DNA of 64,000 bases from Spirochaetaceae bacterium (GCA_007693325.1 REDW01000077.1:1-64000); one strand, 5' to 3'; numbered from the stretch's first letter, positions 17,238 to 27,090 are shown. A program made the numbers and translations. Notes: a model not told the origin generated them from the letters alone.

Positions 17238-18065
17238 TCAGTCCGGCGGCAGTGCGGCTGATTCAGTATCTACGCTCTCTGCCGCGGCAGCGGCACGGGT
17301 CAGAACCATCGTTGCAAATACGCTGGCCACGTAGGTCCAGGCCGACGCCACGTAGGACGCCGGATGCACGTACTCACCCAGACCGCCGATGTCGTAGATA
17401 TCGGCGATTGGCAGAAACCCCGGCACCAGGAACACTATCAGTGCCAGCGCCCAGGTCTTGCGCCGATTGTTGAGATACATCGACTGGCCGTAATGCATGG
17501 CCCACAGCGGTGAATCACCGTTGATCACCGTGAAGTAGAGCCCCCAGCCAAAGCGCACAAACGCCAACGCCATCAGCAGCATAACCGGAGCCGAGAACAG
17601 AACGCTGGCCAGCAGCGAAGACTGTGCACCGATGCCGAGCAGCGAGAACAGTATCAGCAGCGGTACCGCCATCAGGCCCCATAGAATCACGCGCAGAAAG
17701 CAGAGAAGCGACGTGGCAATGTAACGCGCCAGCTGGCGCACGCTCTCATCAAGAACGCTGCCGTAATCCGATCGCTGCTGTCCAACGGCTGCCAGCCGGG
17801 CCAGGTGAACCACAAACACAAATCCGGCCGCCCCGATCAGCGCGGTAGTTACAATGTACATCGAGTAACGGAACGAGTCTGCGCCCTCGCCGGGGCCGGC
17901 GTTGGCCCACGGCGGATAGAGAACCACGTAGGCTATCGATGAAAGCAGATTGGTCAGAAACCAGACGGTCAGCAGCGCCTTCCAGTGCCGCGTCATGAAT
18001 GCACGCGCCTGGCTCCACGCCGTTGACAATTCGATGCTGATGACTATGTGTGGATCGTTCTTCAC
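17238..18065 (-). CDS. Multi-pass membrane protein of unknown function
   Basis: 275 residues with about six hydrophobic segments (VWFLTNLLSSIAYVVLY, IVTTALIGAAGFVFVVHL, LICFLRVILWGLMAVPLLILFSLLGI-like region, VMLLMALAFVRFGWGLYF, ALALIVFLVPGFLPI, YVASVFATMVLT). This resembles DUF4013/YciC-like integral membrane proteins, but the match is not firm. The GTG start at 18065 overlaps the helicase stop as GTGA and has GGGGGAG well placed; an ATG at 18095 has no such site. It is translationally coupled to the AddA-like gene, but no functional link is evident. Confidence 0.65.
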   Translation of the reverse strand: MKNDPHIVISIELSTAWSQARAFMTRHWKALLTVWFLTNLLSSIAYVVLYPPWANAGPGEGADSFRYSMYIVTTALIGAAGFVFVVHLARLAAVGQQRSDYGSVLDESVRQLARYIATSLLCFLRVILWGLMAVPLLILFSLLGIGAQSSLLASVLFSAPVMLLMALAFVRFGWGLYFTVINGDSPLWAMHYGQSMYLNNRRKTWALALIVFLVPGFLPIADIYDIGGLGEYVHPASYVASAWTYVASVFATMVLTRAAAAAESVDTESAALPPD

Positions 18066-21000
18066 TCGTACTCCCCCGTCTGTGCTGCCTGCCATAATGC
18101 GTCATAGGAGCTGCGCTTGACAACACGCAACAGTTGGCCCAGATCAGCGTGCGCGTCGTGGTAATCCAGCCATAGTCCATCACGCAGGTAGCAGACCCAC
18201 GCTGCCACCGGTGTTCCAAAGAGTGCCTCGGCGGCCTCGCGGTAGAGAGCAAGCTGCACCGCGTACTCTCCAGGCACAGCACAGTGGTTGGTCTTGAAGT
18301 CAATCAGCACCCCCCCGGCGGCTGCATGACCGGCAGCCGCATGCGGAACAAACAGGTCGATCTGACCGTAGACGATGATCCCGGGAGCGCTCTGCGGGCA
18401 CAATACAAATGCGTGCTCCACCTGGTAGCGCGCGCGATCTACCACACCAACCAGCTGCTGATACTCCGGCGAACCGAAGAAGCGGCGCGACAGCCGCAGC
18501 GCATCCTGCAGCAGCAGCGCCCGCTCTGCGGCAGGGGCCTCGGCTAACAGGGTATCGGCTACGCGTTGCAGTTCTTCCGCCGCAGGCGGGTGGCCGCGGC
18601 GCAGCTGATGCTCGATGGCGGCGTGACACAGCGTACCGAAACTCTGCTCAAGCCCGTGCTCTTCGATAAACGAGTCACTCTCGATAGCGCTGAGCGTACG
18701 CCCCTGCAGGCCGCTCTCGGGCGCCAGCGCGTTGAGCTCGGTGGCGCTGTACTCACCGCGGGCGACCGCACGCTGGACTACCGGCAGGTCCTGGTAACGC
18801 CGGGCAGCGGCGGTTGCGTCCACCGTGCTGCGGTACTGATGGTGGCGTGTCAGCTCGCTCTGGGCTACCTCGGGCATCTGCTCTACGGTCACAATCGGGT
18901 GCGGTCGCCCGCCGGGGCTGCCGTCCTGCGGCACGCCGAGCGCGTTCAGCAGCATGCGCAGATGGACGTGCTCGGCATTCTGGTTGTTGCGATGGAAGTA
19001 GCCGGTGATTAACAGGTGGCAGCGCGCGCGCGTCAGCGCCACGTAGAGCAGCCTCTTGGCCTCGGCCAATTCCTGGCGCTTCTCTTCGGCCCTGCCCTGG
19101 GTGAAGAACCAGTTGACCGCGGTCTTGACTCCGGCTGCGTTGGTAACCGGCATGTTGAACGTCAGGCCGTGCTGTTGCGAAAGGTAGAACGGCGCGCTCC
19201 CGGTGCCCTCGCTGCGGCCGGCGTTGCCGCTATTGCCCAGTATGACCACCGGGAACTCCAGGCCCTTGGCTTTGTGGACCGTCATAATCTGAACGCCACG
19301 GCCGTGCTCCTGAATCACCTCCAGTTCGGGAAGCCGGCCGTATTGGCCCAGGTTGGCCCTCAGCACGTCCAGGAACTCAACCAGCGGCGCGCCGTCATAG
19401 CGGCGCGCAAGCGCAAACAGGTGCTCATAGTACTCCAGGTACGGATGATACGCGCTGCTGCGCAGCAGCGCGTAACGATAGCCCCAGTGGTACCAGATGC
19501 GCGATACCAGCTGCGACGCGCTGACGCGGTCGATCTGCGCGGCAATATCGCTATAGAGCTCGGCACCGGCGGTGTAGCGCTGCTTCTGCGCTGGGGACAG
19601 CTCCGCGCAGGCAACAAACGGAGCCTCGTGGCGCAGCAGTACGGTCACCAGCGCATCATCGCTGAGGTTTACCAGCGGCGAACGCAGCAGCGCGGCGTAC
19701 GCCTGCCGATCTTCGGGGTAGCAGGCCAGCTGCAGCAGCTGGTAAATGTCGTAGGCTGGTGCCTCCAGAAACAGGCTGCGCACCACCTGCGACTGGTAGG
19801 GAATCCCAAAGCGGCGGAACATCCGCTCAAAGCGCATCTGGTTACCGGAAGAACGCAGCAGCAGCGCGATGTCGTCAAATCCGGCGGCGCGGACCTCATC
19901 GCCATCGGTAATTGCGAGTGATTGATCCGAGACAGCCTGGTGGATCCACCGCGCAACGCAGAACGCCTCCACGTCTTCGTTCTGCAGCGGCTGCTGGTCA
20001 GCGGTATCGCTGTCGGCCGCGGAGCCGCTGTAGGGCTTGAACAGCAGCCGCACCGACGGGTCAACCCGATGCGCAGCACCCTGCTGCAACGGCGAGAAAT
20101 CCGCCTCCCACGGCTGGCCCTCATTTGCCATTACGCCGGGAAAAACCCGGTTGAAGAAGTCTATCAGCTGCGGCTCGCTGCGGTAGTTGGCACTCAACTC
20201 CACCGGCCGGCAACCGCTGGCTGCGGCCAGCTCGCCGGCGAGCTGCTTGAAGACGCTGACATCGGCACCGCGGAAGCGGTAGATCGACTGCTTCTCGTCA
20301 CCGACAAAGAAGAGTTTGCGCGGGGCAAGGTCCGCGGCGCCGACATCGGCAAGTCGGCCATCGTGCTGCAATTTTTCATCGCTCAGCGCCAGCAGGTAGA
20401 GCAGCTGCTTCTGCCGCTGGTTGTTGTCCTGAAACTCATCGATCATGATGAAGCGAAAGCGGCGGTTGTAGTAGCGACGTAGTTCAGCGTCGTGCTGCAG
20501 CGTGGCAATCGACATCTCCATCACATCGGCGTAGGTCAGAAGCCCGCGCGCGCGCTTGGCGCTCTGCAGACGTGTGTCAAAATCTGCTACCATCTCCAGC
20601 AGGGCGCGCACGTCGTTCTCCATCAACAGTGAACCCACCAGTTCCAGAAGCTCGGCTGCGGCGGTCCGGATCAGGTCGAGGTGCTGTTTGAACAGCACCA
20701 GCTCTGTGTTGCTGCTGCTGCCGCCGGGCTTCTTCACCTTCTGCAGCATCTCGAGCTGCTGCTGCAGTTGCTGCAGTCCGACGCCGTTGCGGTGAGGCTG
20801 CAGTTCAGCCTGCTGCAAGCCCTCGATAGCCTGCAACGCGGTCCGCGTAGTACCGATATCGAGCGCCAGCGCCGCGGTTACCGCCCGGCAGAGCGAATCC
20901 AACCCGGCGTTGAGCGCCGCTATCAGCGTGGCGTGCTGACGCTCGGCGATATCGGCGGCGTCAATCGGGCGCGTTATCAGGCAGTAGTCCTCGGCAATGC

Positions 21001-21484
21001 AGACCAGGCACTCGCGCCACACTTTCTCAAAATCATTGGCGGCGGTGAAACGTGCCACCGCGTCCACGGCCAGGTGGTCCAGCAGCACATCCAACGCCAC
21101 TTCATCCGCCAGACGGCGATGCTCTTCCTCGTCGCTGCGGAAGTCAGGAGATACCCCGAATTGGGCAGCCGAGGAGCGCACCAGCTGGGCACAGAAGCTG
21201 TCCAGCGTAGATATCGGGGCGCGGTCAAACTGCTCGAGCTGCTCGGCTATGAAGGAATCATCGTCTAACTGACGCAGGCGCTGGTATATTCGTTCGTGCA
21301 TCTCGGCGGCGGCCTTGCGCGTAAAGGTCAGCGTCAGGATAGTGCCCACCGGAGCTCGCTGAGCGCGCACCAGGCGCAGGTAGCGCTCGGCCAGGACCGT
21401 AGTCTTGCCCGATCCCGCTCCCGCCGCCACCACGGTGTTCTCGATGATCTCTATGGCCTGCTGCTGGCCGCTGTCAAACTGCAT
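18062..21484 (-). CDS. addA: AddA-type UvrD helicase-nuclease
   Basis: 1140 residues. N-terminal Walker A AAGAGSGKTTVLAERY, motif Ia TLTFTRKAAAEM, motif II with DEFQDNNQ, motif III FVGDEKQSIYRFRGAD, motif V QIMTVHKAKGLEFPVV and motif VI YVALTRAR define a UvrD-family 3'-5' helicase. The C-terminal PD-(D/E)XK nuclease has YGQIDLF and GVLIDFKTN, then a QLALYREA helix. This is the AddA layout for processing double-strand breaks for recombination. The start is ATG 21484 with AGGAG 7 nt upstream; an 18-codon upstream extension is open but overlaps the preceding gene. It lies 2 nt after the AddB-like gene, forming an addBA operon. Confidence 0.9.
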   Translation of the reverse strand: MQFDSGQQQAIEIIENTVVAAGAGSGKTTVLAERYLRLVRAQRAPVGTILTLTFTRKAAAEMHERIYQRLRQLDDDSFIAEQLEQFDRAPISTLDSFCAQLVRSSAAQFGVSPDFRSDEEEHRRLADEVALDVLLDHLAVDAVARFTAANDFEKVWRECLVCIAEDYCLITRPIDAADIAERQHATLIAALNAGLDSLCRAVTAALALDIGTTRTALQAIEGLQQAELQPHRNGVGLQQLQQQLEMLQKVKKPGGSSSNTELVLFKQHLDLIRTAAAELLELVGSLLMENDVRALLEMVADFDTRLQSAKRARGLLTYADVMEMSIATLQHDAELRRYYNRRFRFIMIDEFQDNNQRQKQLLYLLALSDEKLQHDGRLADVGAADLAPRKLFFVGDEKQSIYRFRGADVSVFKQLAGELAAASGCRPVELSANYRSEPQLIDFFNRVFPGVMANEGQPWEADFSPLQQGAAHRVDPSVRLLFKPYSGSAADSDTADQQPLQNEDVEAFCVARWIHQAVSDQSLAITDGDEVRAAGFDDIALLLRSSGNQMRFERMFRRFGIPYQSQVVRSLFLEAPAYDIYQLLQLACYPEDRQAYAALLRSPLVNLSDDALVTVLLRHEAPFVACAELSPAQKQRYTAGAELYSDIAAQIDRVSASQLVSRIWYHWGYRYALLRSSAYHPYLEYYEHLFALARRYDGAPLVEFLDVLRANLGQYGRLPELEVIQEHGRGVQIMTVHKAKGLEFPVVILGNSGNAGRSEGTGSAPFYLSQQHGLTFNMPVTNAAGVKTAVNWFFTQGRAEEKRQELAEAKRLLYVALTRARCHLLITGYFHRNNQNAEHVHLRMLLNALGVPQDGSPGGRPHPIVTVEQMPEVAQSELTRHHQYRSTVDATAAARRYQDLPVVQRAVARGEYSATELNALAPESGLQGRTLSAIESDSFIEEHGLEQSFGTLCHAAIEHQLRRGHPPAAEELQRVADTLLAEAPAAERALLLQDALRLSRRFFGSPEYQQLVGVVDRARYQVEHAFVLCPQSAPGIIVYGQIDLFVPHAAAGHAAAGGVLIDFKTNHCAVPGEYAVQLALYREAAEALFGTPVAAWVCYLRDGLWLDYHDAHADLGQLLRVVKRSSYDALWQAAQTGEYE

Positions 21485-21486
21485 GC

Positions 21487-24309
21487 TTACTCCTGTTGCA
21501 CCGCAAACCGCGCCCGGCATATTCCGCGGAAGCGGCATTCGCTGCAGCCGGTAACCGCTTCAGGGAACCGATAGTCCCCACCGCGCAGGCCGCTGGCCAC
21601 GTCGTCGATCAGCTGCACAACGTAGTCCAGCAGCCGACGCCGCTGATCGTCGCTGAGGCTGTAGCGGCGCGAGTCCGGCGCCAGCACGGTGACGATCTTG
21701 CCGGTCTCGACCTGGAAATAGTAGGCCCGTTCTACACGGCGGCCGTCCTGTTCGAGCAGCAGCATGTACAGCGGCAACTGTACCGTTGTAATTGTAGCCG
21801 GATCGCCATCGCGGCCGACCACCTGGGTACGGCCGGCACTGCCGCGGCGCTTGTAGTCCACCAGGATACAGCTGTTATCCTCGGCGTACCTGCTGACGCG
21901 GTCGATGCGCCCGCTCAGCTGCACCCCCGCGCGGCTGAATACGCGCGAAAGCTGAAGCTCGGTGTGTTCGACGCGCTGCGGACCGATCAGTTCCAGCTCG
22001 GCGCGCAGCAGCCGCCGCACCCCGTCGCGCGTGATACGGCTCACCAGAGCGGCCACCGGCCGCGGCAGTCTGCGCGTAGCCGAGCGCAACAGGCTCTGGT
22101 CGCGCAGTACCTCATCCAGTATCTGCTCGTAGCGCTCGATCAGCTCGGGGCGCAGCAGCGGGGCCTCCTGTGCAATGCGGCGATAGAGCGCCTCGAGCAC
22201 CGCGTGCTGGTGCGTCCCCACCGCCAGCGCCGGCTGGACCGCTACGCTGAAGTCCAGCTCTTCGATCTTCAGCGGATGCTGCAGCAGGTGACCAAACGGA
22301 CAGCTGCGGTAGCTGTCGATGCGGTTGGCCGAAAGTGCCAGCAGCGCGTCCGCACCACCGGCATCCACTTCGTCCTCGGCGCCGGTAGCGCCGGAAACGG
22401 GCGCTTGTGCCATCGAGCGCTGCAGCAAGCGCTCGCGCAGCGTACCGGCGGGTACCGCCCGGCGTGAGAAATCAGTGCCGCGCCGCTGCAGTCCGGTACG
22501 CGCTATCGACGCCAATCCCCGGGCTTGATCCGGATAGAGCCGCGGCGGAACGTGCTCAAGACCGCTCTCCCACCGTTGGCGCTCTAAACGGTACAGGTCA
22601 TCGCTCTCCGCGGAAGCCGGCTCCACGCTGCCGGCCAGGTAGCCCGCGGCGAAGCGCGGTCCGGCGAAGCTCTGCACGCTGTACGAAAACTGCACCGTCT
22701 CTCCGGACAGGGCGTAGGCGCGCAGAAAAGCGTCCGAGAAGTCCTTCTCGCTGAGGCCGAGCCGCTCGCGCAGGTCTTCGCGCACAAAGCTGAACGGATT
22801 CTCCAGCACGCGCGTTCCGTCGTGCGACGCGTTGATCACAAAGTGATAGCGCGGCCGCGCACCGGCGGCAACCCGATAGGGAAAGACCGCCACGCCGCCG
22901 TGCTCGCTGCGTGCTACGTAGAGCGTCTGATCCAGCAGGTCCAGCCAGAGCGCGTAGCTGTCCTCAATCTTGACGCCGAGTGACGCTTCAGCGGCAGCCA
23001 GCTGCTTCAGCTCCTCGAGCGCCCGCTGGAAGCGCTTGAGATTATCCGGATCCCAGCTTTCGCTGTCCAGAAACCGGCGCACAAACGCCAGCAGACGCTG
23101 CCGCAGCTCGGTTGCCCCGCGCGCTGAAGCGATGCCGCTGAGCGAGTCGCGCAGACCCAGGTAGTACTGCTTCAATTCAGCGCGCTCTGCGCTCGAGACA
23201 GCGATTGCGCGCAGCCACTCCTCGCCGGCAGCGGGTCCGGCAGCCGGCCCGGCGGCTGGACCGCCGGCGCTGCCCTCGCCGGCGCTGAGGGACCGGCTTC
23301 CGAGCCGCTGTTTGAGGCAGCCGGCCTCGATAGCCGCCCGCACCAGCTGCCGGCCGTAGTGCGGCTTGCGCCACGGTACCGCCTGGTCCAGCAGCAGGCC
23401 GCGCAGTGCGTCAAAGGCAAAGCCGCTGGAAACCGCGGCGGATAGCCCGCGAATGAAGCGGCCGGCTGCCGATTCGGAGAGCGGCCGGCCGCTGCGGAAC
23501 AGCAGCGGAATAGCGTGCAGATCGGCGTAGCGCTGCAGGAACGGCTGATACTGTTCCAGCTCGGCCACGCTTATGGCAATCTCATCTGCCTCGACGCCCT
23601 GATCCAGCAGCCTTTCCACCTGTGACAGTACCGCCGAGACTTCCTGGTGAGCGTTGCTGTACTCGTAGACCGCCGGTGCTGCACCCACGCCGTCCGCCGC
23701 CGCAACGGCGGTCAGCGGAATCGTTGAGACCGTAGCCGCGCTTGCCAGGTCCGCGGCAAACTCGGCGTAGTCTTCGATCAGTTCTGCAAACACAACCGTG
23801 TGGTCGGACCGGGGCGCGGATATCCCCGCCCGGTGCCACCCGGGCTCAAACAGCCCGTTTGCGCCGAGAAAGGCCGAGTAGCGTTGATACACTGTGGCCA
23901 GATCCAGCAATAGCGGCTCGTCGGTGCGTTTTAGTGCGCCCCGATCGGCCAGCACCTGCAGAGCGGGCAGACTGCGCTGGACCAGTCCAACGAAGGCTGC
24001 CGAGTTGTCGCGGTAGGCGGGGTTGACTATGGCACGCAGAAACGGCGCGTTCTGGTTTTCTCGCAGCAGCTGCGTGACAAAGATGCGACGCACCGTGGCG
24101 TTGACTGGCCGCGCCTGGGCGCGGATCTCAAACACTCGCTCCTTGAAGGCGTCCCACGAGATGACGCGCTCGGCGGAGAGCGCTCGGCGCCCGGGCTGCT
24201 GCAGCGCAGAGCGGCGCCAGAACCGCGCCACCACCTCGGACGGGAATACCAGCACGGACTGTTGCCGGTCGAGAACGTTCAGCAGCAAATCGGGCATATC
24301 TGTTTTCAC
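21487..24309 (-). CDS. addB: AddB-like PD-(D/E)XK nuclease/helicase-like subunit
   Basis: 940 residues. The C-terminal 260 residues carry the AddB/RecB-type nuclease: first cysteine in RSCPFGHLL, GTHQHAVLEALYRRI, SGRIDRV, CILVDYKRRG and QLPLYMLL, ending in CSECRFRGICRARF. The isolated Cys plus the C-x2-C-x5-C group fits the iron-sulphur-stapled nuclease of AddB proteins. The N-terminal two thirds resemble the inactive helicase-like part of AddB; no intact Walker A was seen. It is encoded directly before addA, which supports the assignment. The start GTG 24309 lacks a ribosome-binding site; a TACACT box lies 7 nt upstream. ATG 24297 is an alternative. Confidence 0.85.
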   Translation of the reverse strand: MKTDMPDLLLNVLDRQQSVLVFPSEVVARFWRRSALQQPGRRALSAERVISWDAFKERVFEIRAQARPVNATVRRIFVTQLLRENQNAPFLRAIVNPAYRDNSAAFVGLVQRSLPALQVLADRGALKRTDEPLLLDLATVYQRYSAFLGANGLFEPGWHRAGISAPRSDHTVVFAELIEDYAEFAADLASAATVSTIPLTAVAAADGVGAAPAVYEYSNAHQEVSAVLSQVERLLDQGVEADEIAISVAELEQYQPFLQRYADLHAIPLLFRSGRPLSESAAGRFIRGLSAAVSSGFAFDALRGLLLDQAVPWRKPHYGRQLVRAAIEAGCLKQRLGSRSLSAGEGSAGGPAAGPAAGPAAGEEWLRAIAVSSAERAELKQYYLGLRDSLSGIASARGATELRQRLLAFVRRFLDSESWDPDNLKRFQRALEELKQLAAAEASLGVKIEDSYALWLDLLDQTLYVARSEHGGVAVFPYRVAAGARPRYHFVINASHDGTRVLENPFSFVREDLRERLGLSEKDFSDAFLRAYALSGETVQFSYSVQSFAGPRFAAGYLAGSVEPASAESDDLYRLERQRWESGLEHVPPRLYPDQARGLASIARTGLQRRGTDFSRRAVPAGTLRERLLQRSMAQAPVSGATGAEDEVDAGGADALLALSANRIDSYRSCPFGHLLQHPLKIEELDFSVAVQPALAVGTHQHAVLEALYRRIAQEAPLLRPELIERYEQILDEVLRDQSLLRSATRRLPRPVAALVSRITRDGVRRLLRAELELIGPQRVEHTELQLSRVFSRAGVQLSGRIDRVSRYAEDNSCILVDYKRRGSAGRTQVVGRDGDPATITTVQLPLYMLLLEQDGRRVERAYYFQVETGKIVTVLAPDSRRYSLSDDQRRRLLDYVVQLIDDVASGLRGGDYRFPEAVTGCSECRFRGICRARFAVQQE

Positions 24310-24369
24310 TCAGATCAGTGTAAACCAGGATCGCCGGAATGCCGATAGGAAAGCAGGGAGAGATAGCGT

Positions 24370-24603
24370 ATGTACGGGCCATATCGTATGAAGCAGTTCC
24401 GCGTAAAGGGCGTTTCCGGCGTGGAGACCTATCTGAGACTCATCGGCGAGAACAGCGACGGCTATGTAATCCTCATCACCAGCGTTAACGAGGCCGGCAT
24501 CCGCGAGACCGAGGAGACCATCAGCCGCCACCTGTTTGATGCCTGCGTACGCACCGGCTACCTCAGCGAGTGCGAAGAGCCGGTGGCCGCTCACATCGCC
24601 TAG
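24370..24603 (+). CDS. Small hypothetical protein
   Basis: 77 residues starting at ATG 24370 after GGGAGAG, with an alternative ATG at 24388. The sequence (FRVKGVSGVETYLRLIGEN, VILITSVNEAGIRETEETI) is soluble and mixed alpha/beta with no transmembrane segment. Its synonymous pattern and ribosome-binding site look real. The family is not recognised. It is divergent from addB and convergent with the next gene. Confidence 0.6.
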   Translation: MYGPYRMKQFRVKGVSGVETYLRLIGENSDGYVILITSVNEAGIRETEETISRHLFDACVRTGYLSECEEPVAAHIA

Positions 24604-24650
24604 ATGCACCCGGCGGTGACGTCAGCGCCGCGTCTCTGCAAGACCCGCGA

Positions 24651-25202
24651 CTAGTCTTCAAATAGCCGCTCCAGGCGAGCGCGATTGGCGCGCACCGCTG
24701 CTACATCGGCCTCGGGAGCATCCCAGACCTGCGACATCGTACCCATGGCCTCTTCCATCTGCCGGCGCATCATTGCGCGCGTTTCATCGTCAAAATGTGG
24801 GTTGTCTTCGAGCTCGTCGAGCTGCCGCTGCATCTCGCTGCGATACTCCGGGGCCTGCTCGCCCATCTGCACAGCACCGTAGGCGCGCATGATCCGGGCC
24901 CCGATCTGAGCCCACTCGGCGCCGTCTGAGAATCCGTGCCGACTGATGATGCGGCGGATTTCGGCGTGCTCGCGAGCCGCCTGCGCAAAAGCGGTCTCAA
25001 AGTCCATGGGATCATCGTAATCATCGTAATCGTCATCGAAGCTGTCCAGGTCCCCCTGCGCTTCGCTCCAGCGCTCGAACTCGTCCATCGAGTCAGCCCA
25101 GCGGTTGATTGTGCCGCGGTCCAGCGGACGTTGGGCATAGACAAGCGCGCCGACGCACAGCAGCAGCACCATCACCGTTACCAGTACACGAGTAGTTTTC
25201 AT
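24651..25202 (-). CDS. Secreted acidic hypothetical protein
   Basis: 183 residues with a signal peptide (VLVTVMVLLLCVGALVYA, cleavage before QRPLD). The mature protein is strongly acidic, with a Asp/Tyr cluster around residues 52-66 (SFDDDYDDYDD), then alpha-helical with many Met, Arg and Glu (MRRQMEEAMGTM). The start at ATG 25202 has AGGAGGTT. It probably lies in the periplasm; the acidic stretch might bind cations. No family is recognised. It stands 33 bp after the glycosylase gene in the same direction. Confidence 0.7.
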   Translation of the reverse strand: MKTTRVLVTVMVLLLCVGALVYAQRPLDRGTINRWADSMDEFERWSEAQGDLDSFDDDYDDYDDPMDFETAFAQAAREHAEIRRIISRHGFSDGAEWAQIGARIMRAYGAVQMGEQAPEYRSEMQRQLDELEDNPHFDDETRAMMRRQMEEAMGTMSQVWDAPEADVAAVRANRARLERLFED

Positions 25203-25235
25203 AGCAACCTCCTGTTGCCCAGTGTAGCACCTGAA

Positions 25236-25856
25236 TCAGTAGACGACCGGCTCAGCGTCGAGATCACGCCAGATATACCAGGTAGCGACCGTGCGCCACG
25301 GCCGCCAGCGCTCGGCATGTTCGCGCAGCCGTTGGGCACGGCGATCCTGTTCCCAGCCGTAGAGGCGTGCCGCGGCGTTTACCAGGCCAATATCCCCCAA
25401 CGGCAGGACATCGGGCCGGTGCAGGTGAAAGATCAACACCATGTCGGCGGTCCAGGGACCCACCCCGCGCAACGCGGTCAGCTCCTGGTGCACCTCGCGG
25501 TCCGGCATCTGATCCCAGGCGGCCGGATCGATGGCTCCCTCGGCAAACGCGCCGGCGATACCGCGGATGTAGCCGGCCTTCTGCGTCGACAGCCCGACAG
25601 CGCGCAGCGAGGACTGTTCGGCGGCCGCCAGCGACCGGGGCGCAAGGCCGGGAAACGCCGCCTTCAGGCGGCCCCAGATACTGTCGGCAGCCGCTACCGA
25701 AATCTGCTGCCCGACTATGGCGTTCAACAGCGTCTGAAACGCGTCACCGCTGCCGCACAGCCGGTCATCGCGATGCGCGCTGATAAGCGCGGCAATCACC
25801 GGGTCGCGGTCTGTGAGCTCGCGGCACGCCTGTTGCCACCACGGGATCGATTTCAT
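25236..25856 (-). CDS. alkA: DNA-3-methyladenine glycosylase II (AlkA-type HhH-GPD)
   Basis: 206 residues of the helix-hairpin-helix GPD superfamily. Motifs are AIVGQQISVAAA, the hairpin LRGVGPWTADMVLIF and the catalytic Asp in DVLPLGDIGL, followed by a Trp/Arg-rich end (WRPWRTVATWYIWR) typical of AlkA-type enzymes. There is no iron-sulphur cluster. It removes alkylated purines from DNA. It lacks the N-terminal TBP-like domain of E. coli AlkA, as do many bacterial relatives. A TTGCCG-N18-TAGACT promoter has its -10 box 12 nt before the ATG, giving a very short leader. Confidence 0.9.
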   Translation of the reverse strand: MKSIPWWQQACRELTDRDPVIAALISAHRDDRLCGSGDAFQTLLNAIVGQQISVAAADSIWGRLKAAFPGLAPRSLAAAEQSSLRAVGLSTQKAGYIRGIAGAFAEGAIDPAAWDQMPDREVHQELTALRGVGPWTADMVLIFHLHRPDVLPLGDIGLVNAAARLYGWEQDRRAQRLREHAERWRPWRTVATWYIWRDLDAEPVVY

Positions 25857-25868
25857 AACGCGGGGCCG

Positions 25869-25898
25869 AGTCTACCCCGATCACGGCGGTCTCGGCAA
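25869..25898 (-). promoter_or_regulatory. Promoter of the alkA-like gene
   Basis: Minus strand TTGCCG (25893-25898), 18-nt spacer, TAGACT (25869-25874). The leader would be about 5 nt. Confidence 0.5.
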
Positions 25899-25963
25899 CC
25901 GTGCGGCGTACTGACCGGGGCATCGATGGTGTTCAGCGCGATGTTTGTACGCCGCCGCGGCAC

Positions 25964-27043
25964 TCAGCGCTTCACGCGCGCGTTGCCGCGCCAGATATCC
26001 CAGACCTGGTCTTCATCGGCAGGCTGGCCGTAGTCGGTCAGAAAGGTAGTAGCCAGCGCACCGCTGGCCCAGCCGAACTGTACCCACGTCCGCGGCTCCC
26101 AGCCCCTGAGGATCGCGTAGAGCATGCCACCGACAAATCCGTCTCCACCACCGATGCGGTCCAGCACCGTGATCTCGCGCGGTTCGGCAAGGTGCCAGTT
26201 CCGGCCCTCGGATACCAGCGCACCCCACAGATGCACGTTTGTACTGACAACCTCGCGCAGGGTGGTTCCGTAGACGGTTGCGTTGGGATAGCTCTGCTTG
26301 ACGGTTGCTATCATGCTCTTGAAACCGTCCATCTTGGCTGCCAGATCCGTGCCGCCGGCCTCGGGACCGTCCAGGCCCAGGCTGAGCTGGAAGTCTTCCT
26401 CGTTGCCTACCAGAATATCCGAGAGCGCGGCAATCTCCTGAAACGCCTGGCGCAGTTCAGCCTCTCGGCTCTCCCAGAACGATGCGCGGTAGTTGAGGTC
26501 AAATGAAATGCGTGTTCCGTGCTGCCGGGCAAACCGCGCCAGGTCCACGCACAGCTTGCCGGTCTCGGGTGACAGCGCGGCAAACAGCCCCGAGAAGTGC
26601 ATTATCTGCACGCCTTCACGCGCGAAGATTCTCTCCAGGTCAAAGTCTGCGGTCCTCAACGTGCGCCCGACCTCGCCGGCGCGGTCGTTGTAGACCCGCG
26701 GGCCGCGCGATCCGTAGCCGCTGTCGGCGATATTGATCTGATGGCGGTAGCCCCACGGGCCGCCCTGCTCACGCTCGGGGCCTTCGTAGTCGATATGGCG
26801 GCCGGAAAGATCGTCCCTGATGAAGCGCGAGATCGGACTGTCTTTGATGAAGGCCGTGAGAACCTTGGCGCGTAGTCCGAGGTACGAGACAACGCTCAAG
26901 ACGTTGGACTCGGCACTGGTTGCGTGCATGAAGAAGGTATCGCTGCTGTGAACCGGCTGGCCGGCCGGCGGCGTGAGACGTACGCCCATGCTGGTGGGCG
27001 TCAGCAGCGCGTAGGCGCAATCCTGTCGAAGCTCAACACTCAT
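25964..27043 (-). CDS. PfkB-family sugar kinase (2-keto-3-deoxygluconate kinase-like)
   Basis: 359 residues. PfkB features are SAESNVLSVVSYLGLRAKVLTAF at the N-terminal substrate region (read as two motifs), FDLNYR, the NEED-type sequence LVGNEEDF, and the C-terminal DRIGGGDGFVGGM that carries the anion hole and catalytic Asp (normally DTxGAGD). FDLNYR with NEED is most like KdgK, which phosphorylates 2-keto-3-deoxygluconate from pectin or uronate breakdown. The substrate is an inference. GGGGGAAG precedes ATG 27043. It appears monocistronic, with its own TTGGCT-N17-TATTAT promoter. Confidence 0.85.
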   Translation of the reverse strand: MSVELRQDCAYALLTPTSMGVRLTPPAGQPVHSSDTFFMHATSAESNVLSVVSYLGLRAKVLTAFIKDSPISRFIRDDLSGRHIDYEGPEREQGGPWGYRHQINIADSGYGSRGPRVYNDRAGEVGRTLRTADFDLERIFAREGVQIMHFSGLFAALSPETGKLCVDLARFARQHGTRISFDLNYRASFWESREAELRQAFQEIAALSDILVGNEEDFQLSLGLDGPEAGGTDLAAKMDGFKSMIATVKQSYPNATVYGTTLREVVSTNVHLWGALVSEGRNWHLAEPREITVLDRIGGGDGFVGGMLYAILRGWEPRTWVQFGWASGALATTFLTDYGQPADEDQVWDIWRGNARVKR

Positions 27044-27061
27044 ATCTTCCCCCTGCCGCCG

Positions 27062-27090
27062 ATAATAGTCGATTGCAACCGAACAGCCAA
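27062..27090 (-). promoter_or_regulatory. Promoter of the PfkB kinase gene
   Basis: Minus strand TTGGCT (27085-27090), 17-nt spacer, TATTAT (27062-27067). It lies back-to-back with the tRNA promoter. Confidence 0.6.

Noticed and set aside
17238-18065. Membrane protein as a subunit of the AddAB complex
   Set aside because: The GTGA overlap shows translational coupling only; AddAB is cytoplasmic and complete without it.
25964-27043. PfkB kinase as inactive because DTxGAGD reads DRIGGGD
   Set aside because: The catalytic Asp and glycine-rich anion hole are kept; such variants occur in KdgK-like kinases.
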